A stretch of 49,246 nt of DNA from Planctomycetota bacterium (GCA_020848735.1 JADLHO010000157.1:1-49246); one strand, 5' to 3'; positions 8,619 through 16,443 are shown, counted from the first letter of the stretch. Notes: generated by a model not told the origin, from the sequence alone. A program made the numbers and translations.

Positions 8619-9239
8619 TCAGCCGTCGCGCTGGCCGCCCGTCTCCGCCGGCGGCGCCGGCAGGGGTCGCAGGCGGAGTTCGAGGAGCGCCTTCTCGCGC
8701 TTCTCGATCGCGGCGCGGTCCTTGGTCAGCGCGTCGAGCCGGCGCTGCAGGGGGCGCAGCTTCGGCGAGCGGTCGCCTTCCTTGTCGAGGACCTCCTCGA
8801 TCCGCACCCGGACCTCCGCCTCGCTCGAGTCGACGGTGTCGTACTCGTTGAGGCAGCGGAGCAGGCCGCGGACGGCGCTGCGCGGATCACCCTCGTACTC
8901 GCGCTGGATCAGGGCCTCCATCGCCGCCCAGAGCTGGGCCTGCGTCTGCTGACCGTCCAACGACACCGGGTCCGAGCCGTCGTGACGGCAGAGGAAGAGG
9001 TGCGGTGGATGCTCGGCAGCGAAGAGGTTGCGGAACGGATGGTCCGCGTTCAGCACGTGGTTGGGGAGCTTCACGCAGTGGAACCACTTCGTGAGCAGGA
9101 GGGTCTTCTCGTTGTTCAGGCGTCGACTCAGGAGCGCGTCGTCGGTGCCCTTGCAGAACCCGCACTCGCGCACGACGAGCAAGGGGCGATGGTCCTCGCC
9201 CTTGATCTCGAGCAACGCGCGTTCGCGGGGCAGGGCCAC
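8619..9239 (-). CDS. Thioredoxin-like exported protein, open part
   Basis: The longest clearly open stretch with a usable start (GTG 9239) encodes 206 residues. It carries a CGFC redox-type motif at residues 26-29, followed by a helix and beta segments (LLTKWFHCVKLP, HLFLCRHDG) that fit a thioredoxin-like fold. The C-terminal 70 residues are charged and helical. Protein-like sequence continues in the same frame far upstream of the GTG (a Gly/Pro-rich stretch then IPIDFRRLE and WHFPVYAPD), so 9239 is probably not the original N-terminus; see the leader entry. A role in thiol redox or folding outside the cytoplasm is inferred from the motif. Without the upstream signal peptide this fragment would be cytoplasmic. 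Confidence 0.6.
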   Translation of the reverse strand: MALPRERALLEIKGEDHRPLLVVRECGFCKGTDDALLSRRLNNEKTLLLTKWFHCVKLPNHVLNADHPFRNLFAAEHPPHLFLCRHDGSDPVSLDGQQTQAQLWAAMEALIQREYEGDPRSAVRGLLRCLNEYDTVDSSEAEVRVRIEEVLDKEGDRSPKLRPLQRRLDALTKDRAAIEKREKALLELRLRPLPAPPAETGGQRDG

Positions 9240-9620
9240 GGCCGCGCGGCCGCTGCTGGTCTTGCCGTCGTCGTCGGCCGGGGCCGCGGCGAGGTCGGGC
9301 GCGTAGACCGGGAAATGCCAGTCGATCGCGAGCCGTGCCTTGCTGGTCTCGAGCCGTCGGAAGTCGATCGGGATGCCGCCCGGCGAACCGGGGGCGCCGG
9401 GGACTCCCGCGCCGGGAGAGGGTGGACCACCGCCGGGCGCACCGGGAGCTCCACCGCCGGGAACTGAAGCACCACCGCCAGCCGCATCACCTGGACCCCA
9501 ACTGGGGCCCGCGCTGGCGCCGCTTCATCACTGCGGGGCGGCACCCGCCGGGGCAGTCAGGATCGCCATCAGGAACACCGGCATGAGCAGGGTCCTGAGC
9601 GAGAACTTCGCATCGAGCAT
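9240..9620 (-). other. Signal-peptide leader, tandem in-frame TGA and collagen-like linker of the thioredoxin-like gene
   Basis: An ATG at 9620 opens a 30-codon stretch that looks like a complete signal peptide (MLDAKFSLRT, then a hydrophobic core, ending APAGAAPQ). Codons 31 and 32 are TGA TGA (9530-9525). The same frame then stays open to 8619, through a Gly-Pro-Ala-rich collagen-like linker into the thioredoxin-like region. The reading frame matches exactly (9620 and 9239 are in phase). Possible explanations are a recent nonsense lesion, two compensating frameshifts or sequencing errors (a neighbouring frame is open across the stops), or translation restarting downstream. I cannot decide between them from one sequence. 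Confidence 0.6.
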
Positions 9621-9678
9621 CGTCACCTCGGCGTCGCGCGCGGCGCGACGGAAGGGGGAGAGGGGAGCAGGCGGCGCG

Positions 9679-9684
9679 AGTCTA
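9679..9684 (-). promoter_or_regulatory. Candidate -10 element upstream of the thioredoxin-like gene
   Basis: TAGACT read on the minus strand, flanked by GC-only sequence (GC before, CGCGCC after), about 58 bases upstream of the ATG at 9620. It matches the TAnnnT island seen before several other genes in this window. A -35 is weak (TTACGA at 9706-9701, 16-base spacer). Confidence 0.35.
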
Positions 9685-9764
9685 GCGGCTGTGGACCCGG
9701 TCGTAACCAGACCAGGAAGGCCCGCGCGTCCTGCCCACGACGAGCGAGGGCGCTCCGGCCCGGC

Positions 9765-11348
9765 TCACTCGACGAGCACCGCCGCCCGCACGGCGGCGAT
9801 CGCGCGGAGCTTCGCGAGGCCGGCCGCATCGAGCGGTGCGTCGAGGTTCCAGATCCCGAGGGCGGGTTCGCCCGCGGCACTCGGTGCGCCGAGCTGCATG
9901 CGTTCGATGTTGCGATCGAGTTCGCCGAGCAGCGTCGCGATGCGGCCGAGCACCCCGGGGCGATCGTCGTGCCAGGTGACGAGCAGCGGGGGCTCGGGGA
10001 TCGCGTCGAGGAGCCGGCCGTCGTACTCGACCAGGCGTGGATGGCGATGACCGAGCACGGTGCCGACCACGGCGTGCCGCTGGCCGCCGACCAACATCTC
10101 GACGCGCACGAGATTGAGGAAGTCGCGCTTCAGCGTCGAGCTCTCGACGTGCACGCGCATGCCCAGCTCGGCCGCGATCGTCTCGGCGTTGACCGGCGTC
10201 ACCGGTCGCCCGGCGCGGCCGCGCAGCGCGCCGCAGAGCATCGCGACCGTGAGCGGTCGCGGCGCGCCGGAGGCGATCCCGCCCTGCAGCGTGAGGCGGA
10301 TCGATTCGATCGGTGCCGGGTGCACGGCAGCGAGGAAGGTCGCGAGCCGGTGCGTGAGGTCGAGGAAGGGCGCGAGGGTCGAGGCCTGCGCCGGAGAGAC
10401 GCGCGGCACGTTCACGCCGTTGAGCACGACGCCCTGCTTGAGGCAGGTGACGACCTGGCGCGCGAGGTCGATCGCGACGTTGCGCTGCGCCTCGACGGTG
10501 GACGCGCCGAGGTGCGGCGTCAGCACGACGCGCTCCAGCTTGCGCAGGCGATCGTCGACGGGCAGCGGCTCGGTCTCGAAGACGTCGAGCGCGGCGCCGG
10601 CGAGGTGGCCGGACTCGAGCAGGTCGGCGAGGGCGCGGTCGTCGACGATCCCACCGCGCGCCGCATGGATCAGCCGTGCGCCGCGCTTCAGCTTGCCCAG
10701 GCGCTCGCGATCGAAGAGGTGGCGCGTCTCGTCGAGCAGCGGGACGTGGATCGTGACGAAGTCCGCGAGGGCGCAGAGCTCGTCGAGCTCGACCATGCGC
10801 ACGCCGGCCGGGGCACGGTCCTGCGGGACGAAGGGGTCGTGCGCCACGACCTGCATCGCGAGCCCCGCCGCGCGGTCCGCGACGATGCGGCCGATGTTGC
10901 CGAGGCCGACCACGCCGATGGTCTTGCCGGTCAGCTCGACGCCGACGAAGCGCTTCTTGTCCCACTTGCCGGCCTTCAGGTTCTGGTCGGCGCCGGGGAC
11001 GAGTCGCGCGAGCGACACGAGGAGCGCGATCGCGTGCTCGGCCGTCGTGACGGCGCCGGCGTCCGGCGTGTTCATCACGACGATGCCGCGCGCGGTCGCC
11101 GCGGGCAGATCGATGTTGTCGACGCCGATGCCCGCCCGGCCGATGAGGGTGAGCCGGTCGGCGCCCTCGAGGGCGCGGGCGCTCACCTTGGTCGCGGAGC
11201 GGACGATGAGCGCGTCCTGGCCGCGCAGCGCGGCGGCGAGACGGGCCTCGTCCATGCCGGTCGAGACGGTGACGTCGCCGGCTTCACGGAGGATGGCGAG
11301 ACCTTCGTCGCCGAGATCGTCGGCGACGAGGATGGAGTAGCGATGCAT
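9765..11348 (-). CDS. serA: D-3-phosphoglycerate dehydrogenase
   Basis: Cytoplasmic NAD-dependent enzyme of 527 residues that oxidises 3-phosphoglycerate to 3-phosphohydroxypyruvate, the first step of serine synthesis. It has the long form of the family. The substrate-binding domain includes GRAGIGVDNID (70-80), and the nucleotide-binding domain has GLGNIG at 148-153. Catalytic residues fit R231 (AARGG), E260 (FETEPL) and H279 (TPHLGAST). An intervening ASB-type domain covers roughly 320-450, and a C-terminal ACT domain (about 455-527, LLVTWHDDRPGVLG) suggests feedback control by serine. It lies 21 bases downstream of the sugar transferase gene on the same strand. The other two serine-pathway candidates are 2.5-4 kb further along the same strand. 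Confidence 0.95.
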   Translation of the reverse strand: MHRYSILVADDLGDEGLAILREAGDVTVSTGMDEARLAAALRGQDALIVRSATKVSARALEGADRLTLIGRAGIGVDNIDLPAATARGIVVMNTPDAGAVTTAEHAIALLVSLARLVPGADQNLKAGKWDKKRFVGVELTGKTIGVVGLGNIGRIVADRAAGLAMQVVAHDPFVPQDRAPAGVRMVELDELCALADFVTIHVPLLDETRHLFDRERLGKLKRGARLIHAARGGIVDDRALADLLESGHLAGAALDVFETEPLPVDDRLRKLERVVLTPHLGASTVEAQRNVAIDLARQVVTCLKQGVVLNGVNVPRVSPAQASTLAPFLDLTHRLATFLAAVHPAPIESIRLTLQGGIASGAPRPLTVAMLCGALRGRAGRPVTPVNAETIAAELGMRVHVESSTLKRDFLNLVRVEMLVGGQRHAVVGTVLGHRHPRLVEYDGRLLDAIPEPPLLVTWHDDRPGVLGRIATLLGELDRNIERMQLGAPSAAGEPALGIWNLDAPLDAAGLAKLRAIAAVRAAVLVE

Positions 11349-11369
11349 GGGGCTGTGCTTCGCGGGCGA

Positions 11370-12821
11370 TCAGCGCGCGCCCTTGCCGAACAGGATCACG
11401 CCGACCGTGCGGAGGATGATGTTCAGGTCGAAGAGCGGGCTGATGTTCTTCACGTAGTAGAGGTCGTAGCGCAGCTTCTCCGCGGCATCCTCGACCGATG
11501 CGCCGTACGGGTGGTTCACCTGCGCCCAGCCCGTGAGTCCGGGCTTCACCGTGTGGCGGAGCGGATAGTAGGGGATCTTCTTCGCGAGCTCTTCCACGAA
11601 CACCGGTCGCTCCGGCCGCGGGCCGACGAACGACATCTTGCCCGTCAGCACGTTGAGCATCTGCGGGATCTCGTCGATGCGCGACACGCGCAGGAAGCGG
11701 CCGACGCGGGTCACGCGCGAGTCGTTCTTCTTCGCCCATTGCGGGCCGGCCGCCTCCGCGTCGGTCCGCATCGTGCGGAACTTGTGCACGAAGAAGGTCT
11801 CGCCGTCCTCGCCGACGCGTTCCTGGCTGAAGAAGATCGGGCCCTTGCTGTCGAGCTTGATGAGCAGCGCGGTGAGGAGGCAGAGCGGGAGGGCGAGCAG
11901 CAGCCCGACCGTCGACACGACGATGTCGAGCAGGCGCTTCGTGATCACGGCGGCGCGGTGCTTCTGGAAGCCCCCGCCGAAGATCAGGTAGGAGGGTCGC
12001 AGGCTCTGCACGGCGATCTTGCCGGTGATGCGCTCGTACATCGCCTCCTTCTCCTCGACGTAGAGCCCCGCCATCCGCAGCGCGAGCAGCTGCTGCACGG
12101 GCAGGGTGCCACGGCGTTCCTCGAGGGCGACGACGACCCGCGCGATGCGCAGGCGCTGCGCGAGCTCGACGAGGTCATCGGCGCTGCCGAGGATGCGGGC
12201 GGTCGGCGGTGCCAACGCGTTCGACTCGGGATCGGGCTCGGGGTCGCTGTCGGCGCGCACGATGCCCATGAGCTCGAAGCCGGCATAGGGGCTGTCGGCG
12301 ATCATCGTCGCGATCGTCTGTCCCTGCGGCCCGGCGCCGAAGACCAGCACGTGCTCGCCGAAGTTCCACTTGTAGAAGAACCAGTGGAACGCGCGGCGCC
12401 ACGCCCAGAGGACGATGAAGCCGACCGCGAGCAAGGCGATGACCTTCCAGGTCTCCTCGTCGGGGCGGGCGAGGCCGGGGAAGCAGAAGAGATCGGGCAG
12501 GATGAACGCGGCGCCCGCGATCATCAGCAGCGCGTAGCCGCCGGCGTGGAGCAGGCGGTGGGGCAACTCGGCGCGGTTCTGGGCGACGCGCCAGTCGTAG
12601 AGATCGCTGTAGCTGAGCGACATCTGGCAGATCGCGGAGAGCGCGAGCGCCGTCGCGAGGCCGGCCCAGAAGCGCTCGCCGCCGGCGAAGAGATCGAAGG
12701 GCGCGGAACGCAGGGGCGGCAGGGAGCTGCCCAGGAACACGATGGCGGTGAGGATCACCGTCTCGGACAGCATCAGCAGCAGCTTGCGCCGCGGGATGAT
12801 CTGTTCGGAGAGCTTGGGCAT
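11370..12821 (-). CDS. Polyprenyl-phosphate sugar-1-phosphate transferase (EpsB_2/WbaP-like)
   Basis: Inner-membrane initiating transferase of 483 residues for exopolysaccharide or surface glycan synthesis; it should move a sugar-1-phosphate from a nucleotide sugar to undecaprenyl phosphate. The N-terminus has four to five hydrophobic helices. A Rossmann-like domain with VLVFGAGPQGQ follows, then a membrane hairpin (KRLLDIVVSTVGLLL) and the catalytic domain with FFSQERVGEDG, VHKFRTMRTDAE, SRIDEIPQMLNVL and GPRPERP, all conserved in bacterial sugar transferases. The full-length architecture recalls the PEP-CTERM-associated EpsB_2 family (TIGR03013). No glycan cluster lies nearby. The upstream gap 12822-12945 holds no recognisable gene or promoter. 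Confidence 0.88.
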   Translation of the reverse strand: MPKLSEQIIPRRKLLLMLSETVILTAIVFLGSSLPPLRSAPFDLFAGGERFWAGLATALALSAICQMSLSYSDLYDWRVAQNRAELPHRLLHAGGYALLMIAGAAFILPDLFCFPGLARPDEETWKVIALLAVGFIVLWAWRRAFHWFFYKWNFGEHVLVFGAGPQGQTIATMIADSPYAGFELMGIVRADSDPEPDPESNALAPPTARILGSADDLVELAQRLRIARVVVALEERRGTLPVQQLLALRMAGLYVEEKEAMYERITGKIAVQSLRPSYLIFGGGFQKHRAAVITKRLLDIVVSTVGLLLALPLCLLTALLIKLDSKGPIFFSQERVGEDGETFFVHKFRTMRTDAEAAGPQWAKKNDSRVTRVGRFLRVSRIDEIPQMLNVLTGKMSFVGPRPERPVFVEELAKKIPYYPLRHTVKPGLTGWAQVNHPYGASVEDAAEKLRYDLYYVKNISPLFDLNIILRTVGVILFGKGAR

Positions 12822-12945
12822 CGATGCAGCCGCCGATCAGGAAGCGCGCAGGTGGCCGACGGCTGGGAGCGGAGGGTGGACGGACTTCTTGGGCCGGGCG
12901 TGCATTCCGAGTTCCCGTCTCATCGGCAGTTCCGCGCCGCGCGCT

Positions 12946-13371
12946 TCAGCGCGGCGGCGGGTCGAACTCGTGGCCGGCGAAGTGCAGCAGCTCCGGAGCT
13001 GCCCCATCCGGGAGACGGACCGCGATGACGTCGACGCGGAGTCCGCTCGGCGACGGACGCAGGACCGGAGCGAGCGCCGACAGGGCGCGCACGAGCCGGG
13101 CGCGCTGCGCGGGTTCGAGGCAGCGCTCGGGTGCCGGATGCTCGCGGCGGGTCTTGACCTCGACCGCGATCCAGAGGCGCCGGCGGCGGGCGAGGAGGTC
13201 GATTTCGGCATCCTTGGTGCGGAGGTTCTGCGCTTCGATCGAGTAGCCGGCCCGCCGCAGGAACTCGGCCGCGAGGGCTTCGCCCTGCGCACCGCGCGCC
13301 GCGCGCTCAGGCGGGACCGCTGCCGCTGGGCGCGCCGCCTTGTGCGGCCGGCCTGGTCGCCGTCGGGTCAT
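12946..13371 (-). CDS. YraN family (UPF0102) nuclease-like protein
   Basis: Small protein of 141 residues with the YraN/UPF0102 endonuclease-like core: GAQGEALAAEFL with E31, then N-x-R, EIDLLA with D58, and VEVKTR with E71 and K73, a restriction-endonuclease-like metal site. A basic N-terminal tail (MTRRRPGRPHK) precedes it. The ATG at 13371 lies inside the end of yajC, giving a 65-base overlap; no later ATG or GTG exists before the conserved core, so the overlap is probably real. YraN is conserved in bacteria but its biological role is unclear. Confidence 0.85.
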   Translation of the reverse strand: MTRRRPGRPHKAARPAAAVPPERAARGAQGEALAAEFLRRAGYSIEAQNLRTKDAEIDLLARRRRLWIAVEVKTRREHPAPERCLEPAQRARLVRALSALAPVLRPSPSGLRVDVIAVRLPDGAAPELLHFAGHEFDPPPR

Positions 13372-13858
13372 GGGCGAGCCGATGGATCGCGGCGCGATCG
13401 AAGGTCAGCTTGACGTCGCTGTCGACCCGCAGCGTCACCGTGTTCGCGTCGAGTGCCAGCACCTCGCCGTGCAGGCCGGCCGTCGTCACCACGGCATCGC
13501 CCTTCTTGAGCTGGGCCATCATCTCGCGCCGCTTCTTCTCCTGCTTCTGCTGCGGGCGGATGAGCATGAAGTAGAAGATCAGGCCGATGCCGAGGAAGAT
13601 CGGCGCCTGGCTCGTCAACGCGTCGGAGCAGCTCGGCTGCGCAGCCGCCGGATTCGGCGAGCCGCCGGCCCCGCTCGGAGCGCCTTCTCCCGGACCCTGC
13701 GGCGCGCCACCCTCGCCACGCCGCTGCGTCGTGCCTTCCTGATCGCCCGTCGCGATGCCCGGCGACGACTCGGACGTCTCCCCGGCGGAGCTGCGATCGC
13801 GGCTGGGTGCCCAGGCGAGATTCGCCTGGTCGGTGAAGCAGAGGAGGATGGGCTTCAT
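13307..13858 (-). CDS. yajC: Preprotein translocase subunit YajC, with long N-terminal extension
   Basis: Accessory subunit of the Sec translocon (with SecDF) in the inner membrane. The family core begins at residue 84 with one transmembrane helix (PIFLGIGLIFYFMLI), immediately followed by RPQQKQEKKRREMM, the hallmark YajC motif, and the soluble part GDAVVTTAGLHGEV. The ATG at 13858 gives 183 residues, whereas YajC is usually about 85-120. The additional 80 N-terminal residues are hydrophilic and rich in Gly, Ser, Pro and Ala with no cleavable signal. A frame continuing upstream to 13978 looks like non-coding sequence. secD and secF are not in the window. The gene diverges from mnmA. Confidence 0.88.
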   Translation of the reverse strand: MKPILLCFTDQANLAWAPSRDRSSAGETSESSPGIATGDQEGTTQRRGEGGAPQGPGEGAPSGAGGSPNPAAAQPSCSDALTSQAPIFLGIGLIFYFMLIRPQQKQEKKRREMMAQLKKGDAVVTTAGLHGEVLALDANTVTLRVDSDVKLTFDRAAIHRLAHDPTATRPAAQGGAPSGSGPA

Positions 13859-13909
13859 GCGGGTTCGCTCGCGCGGCGCGGACCGTGACGCCGGACCGCG
13901 GGGGCGAGG

Positions 13910-13919
13910 AGTATAGAAT
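13910..13919. promoter_or_regulatory. Candidate -10 region between yajC and mnmA
   Basis: A small AT-rich island in the 146-base divergent gap. Read on the plus strand it gives TATAGAAT (13912-13919), about 86 bases before the mnmA TTG. Read on the minus strand it gives TATACT (13915-13910), about 50 bases before the yajC ATG, close to the consensus TATAAT. No convincing -35 is seen on either strand, so direction is uncertain and it may serve either gene. Confidence 0.4.
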
Positions 13920-14004
13920 CCCGCGCCCTCGATCCCAGCGCCGGACTGGTCCCGCGCGCAGCGAGTCCTCCGCGTCACCGAGCAGCCCCTGTGCCGAGTC
14001 TGCC

Positions 14005-15090
14005 TTGCGAGTCCTACTAGCCATGTCGGGAGGCGTCGACAGCAGCGTCGCCGCGCTGCGCCTCGTCGACGCCGGGCACGAGGTGATCGGGGTGTTCATG
14101 CGCAACGGTGTCGCCGCCGAGGCCACACCCTCCCTGGGTGACGGAGCCGGGAAGAACAGCGCCGCGAAGTCCTGCTGCTCGGCCTCCGATGCCCGCGATG
14201 CCGCCCTCGTCGCCGAGCGCCTCGGCATCCCCTTCTTCGCCGTCGACTACGCCGCCGAGTTCGACGCGATCATCGCGCAGTTCGCCGACGAGTACCGCCG
14301 CGGCCGGACGCCGAACCCCTGCGTGCTCTGCAACCAGCACCTGAAGTTCGGGCATCTGCTCGAACTCGCCGACTCCGTCGGCGCGGACGCGGTCGCGACC
14401 GGGCACTACGCACGGGTGAGCGAGGGCCGCCTGCTGCGCGCCGTCGATCGCGACAAGGACCAGAGCTACTACCTCTTCGGGATCCCGCGCGCGGCCCTCT
14501 CGCGCGCGCTCGTCCCGCTCGGCGAGTCGTGCAAGGCCGAGGTCCGGGACGCGGCGCGCACCGCCGGGCTGCGCACGGCGGCGAAGCCGGAGTCCATGGA
14601 GATCTGTTTCGTGACGAGCGGCGACTACCGCGACGTCGTGCGCGAGCGCGGCGGTCTCGGTCGACCGGGACGCTTCATCGACCGCGAGGGTCGCGAGCTC
14701 GGCACGCACGGCGGCATCGGGGGCTTCACCGTCGGGCAACGCCGCGGTCTACCGCCGCTGGGCGAGCCGCACTACGTCGTCGGGATCGACGCGGCCGCGG
14801 GCGACGTCGTGCTCGCCACGCTCGAGGGTCTCGACGCGCGCCTCGCGCAGCTCGCCGGGCTGCGCTGGCTCGTCGAGCCGCGGCGCGAGCCCTTCGCGGC
14901 GAGCGTCCGCATCCGCGCACGGCACGAGCCGGCTCCCGCGTTGGTCACCCCGCAGTTCGCGAGCGCCGACGCGGCGGAACCGCAGGGGCTGCGCATCGAG
15001 TTCGAGACGGCGCAGCGGGCGATCACGCCGGGGCAGGCCGCGGTGCTGCACGACGGCGAGCAGGTCCTCGGCGGCGGCTGGATCGTCTGA
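14005..15090 (+). CDS. mnmA: tRNA-specific 2-thiouridylase MnmA
   Basis: Cytoplasmic enzyme that 2-thiolates the wobble uridine of tRNA(Lys), tRNA(Glu) and tRNA(Gln). It has 361 residues from the TTG at 14005, chosen because it gives MRVLLAMSGGVDSS, restoring the beta strand before the PP-loop; the in-frame ATG at 14023 would delete it. Motifs include SGGVDSSVAAL for ATP, TPNPCVLCNQHLKFG with the first catalytic cysteine, TGHYAR, DKDQSYYLF, and MEICFV with the second catalytic cysteine. GGIGGFTVGQRRGLPP and the C-terminal beta-barrel follow. A stretch after the P-loop (AAKSCCSASDARDA) is also typical. The gene is probably monocistronic; an inverted repeat starts at its stop codon. Confidence 0.93.
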   Translation: MRVLLAMSGGVDSSVAALRLVDAGHEVIGVFMRNGVAAEATPSLGDGAGKNSAAKSCCSASDARDAALVAERLGIPFFAVDYAAEFDAIIAQFADEYRRGRTPNPCVLCNQHLKFGHLLELADSVGADAVATGHYARVSEGRLLRAVDRDKDQSYYLFGIPRAALSRALVPLGESCKAEVRDAARTAGLRTAAKPESMEICFVTSGDYRDVVRERGGLGRPGRFIDREGRELGTHGGIGGFTVGQRRGLPPLGEPHYVVGIDAAAGDVVLATLEGLDARLAQLAGLRWLVEPRREPFAASVRIRARHEPAPALVTPQFASADAAEPQGLRIEFETAQRAITPGQAAVLHDGEQVLGGGWIV

Positions 15091-15156
15091 TCGCCCGCGG
15101 TCGATGGCGCGGTCCCGGCCCGCGACCCGGCCTGGGAAGCGGTCTCCCGGGCGATC
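15089..15156 (+). terminator. Inverted repeat after mnmA, possible terminator
   Basis: GATCGCCCG at 15089-15097 and its perfect complement CGGGCGATC at 15148-15156 bracket 50 very GC-rich bases that could fold further. It starts in the mnmA stop codon and ends just before the HU promoter. There is no T-tract, so an intrinsic terminator in the classical sense is not shown; a Rho-type or structural end is possible. Confidence 0.35.
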
Positions 15157-15162
15157 CTGCGC

Positions 15163-15190
15163 TTGCCGTGGCACGCCTCGCGCCTAAGAT
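15163..15190 (+). promoter_or_regulatory. Promoter of the HU gene
   Basis: TTGCCG at 15163-15168 and TAAGAT at 15185-15190 with a 16-base spacer, about 69 bases upstream of the HU ATG. The -10 stands out as an AT island in GC-only surroundings. It resembles a sigma-70-type promoter and is the best-formed one in the window with that of miaB. Confidence 0.55.
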
Positions 15191-15259
15191 CCCGCGGCGA
15201 TCTGCCCGACCCGGAGGCCGGAACTCCGAGTGGGCGGGTCCCTTCCCTAGCGAGGCAAC

Positions 15260-15550
15260 ATGAACAAGGCGGAGCTGATCGACGAAGTCCAACGGGCCCT
15301 CGGGGCCGAGTGTTCGAAGGCCCACGCGGAGCGCGTGGTCAACTCGGTGCTGTCCTCGATCGGCAAGGGCCTGCGCGAGGCCGGGCAGGTGCAGCTCGTG
15401 GGCTTCGGCACCTTCCAGGTCAAGGAGCGCGCGGCGCGCCAGGGGCGCAACCCGCGGAACAACGAGGTCATCCAGATCCCGGCGAGCAAGTCGATCGCCT
15501 TCAAGGCCGGGGCGAAGCTCAAGGAAGAGGCCACGACCGAAGCCTCGTGA
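15260..15550 (+). CDS. HU-family DNA-binding protein
   Basis: Nucleoid-associated protein of 96 residues, the usual HU/IHF length. It begins MNKAELIDEV with the dimerising helices, then the signature GFGTFQVKERAARQGRNP and the beta-arm tip IQIPASKS that inserts into the DNA minor groove; VIQIPASKSIAFKAG fits HU better than IHF. A GAGG Shine-Dalgarno lies four bases before the ATG at 15260. It has its own promoter and appears to be monocistronic; the 152-base gap after it is GC-palindromic but holds no gene. Confidence 0.93.
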   Translation: MNKAELIDEVQRALGAECSKAHAERVVNSVLSSIGKGLREAGQVQLVGFGTFQVKERAARQGRNPRNNEVIQIPASKSIAFKAGAKLKEEATTEAS

Positions 15551-15702
15551 GTTCCAGGCCGGCGTGAGCCTCGGGCCGCGCCGCGGCGCCGGCCGCGCCG
15601 GGCCTCCCGCGGAGAAGTGCTCAAGTGCGCGGCGGCATCGGTCCGATCTCGCTCCGTGACACGACCGACAACCCGTCGGTCCTGACAGGAGCCATCGATC
15701 CG

Positions 15703-16443
15703 ATGAGGAGCGCCGCGTTCACCACCCTGCTCGTCCTGACCGCCTGCGGCACGACCGGCCGGCAAGACAACGAGTTCGTGCAACCCAACGAACTCATGGG
15801 TCAGGAGATCTCCCGCCGGGTCGACGAGATCCGGTACCAGCACCGCGACGTGCTGGTCAACAACCTCCTCTGGCTCTCGCAGGCCGGGGAGCAGGCCATC
15901 CCGGCCCTGCTCGACGGGCTGCGCCACGAGGACCCGAAAGTGCGCGCCAATTGCAGTTGGGTGCTCGCGGAGATCGGTGATCGCCGCGTGATCCCCTACC
16001 TGCAGCCGATGACCAAGGACAGCACGGAGGCCGTGCGTCTCGAGGCGGCGCGCACGCTGGTCGTGTTGGGCGACCTGAAGCAGGTGCCGGTGCTGATCGA
16101 AGGTCTCGACAGCGAGCGCCCGCTGGTCCGCTTCAACTGCCACGAGGCGCTCAAGCGCGCGACGGCACGCGAGTTCGAGTACGACCACCTCACCGACGAC
16201 CGCCTCGCGCGGAGCCACGCGGTCTACCGCTGGCGCCGCTGGTGGGCCGAGCAGTCGAACGATCCCTTCTTCGCCGCGAGCTACGCGCAGACCCACGGCC
16301 TGCGCACCGACGAGGCGATGGACGGCGGCGGCGGGGAGCAGCCGGCGAAGCCCGACGGCGAGATGCAGCCGATGCCGCTCACGCCCACGCCGACGCCGCA
16401 GGGTGACGCGGGCAGCGGCTCGCCGCAGCGCGACGGTCAGTGA
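15703..16443 (+). CDS. HEAT-repeat lipoprotein
   Basis: Predicted lipoprotein of 246 residues from the ATG at 15703, chosen because it gives a short signal ending in the lipobox LTAC (C15); an earlier in-frame start would place the signal internally. Residues 60-170 contain several HEAT-like helical pairs (AIPALLDGLRHEDPKVRANCSWVLAEIGD, shown here in part by the recurring ALxxLG pattern), a scaffold for protein contacts. A conserved-looking Trp/Arg patch (RWRRWWAEQ) follows, and the tail is Pro/Gly-rich and disordered. Function unknown. The pilin-like gene starts about 100 bases downstream but has its own promoter. Confidence 0.75.
   Translation: MRSAAFTTLLVLTACGTTGRQDNEFVQPNELMGQEISRRVDEIRYQHRDVLVNNLLWLSQAGEQAIPALLDGLRHEDPKVRANCSWVLAEIGDRRVIPYLQPMTKDSTEAVRLEAARTLVVLGDLKQVPVLIEGLDSERPLVRFNCHEALKRATAREFEYDHLTDDRLARSHAVYRWRRWWAEQSNDPFFAASYAQTHGLRTDEAMDGGGGEQPAKPDGEMQPMPLTPTPTPQGDAGSGSPQRDGQ

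Noticed and set aside
9525..9530. Tandem selenocysteine codons in the thioredoxin-like gene
   Set aside because: Two adjacent UGA codons right after a signal-peptide cleavage region are not where selenocysteine acts, and the redox motif CGFC is intact downstream. A lesion or error is simpler.
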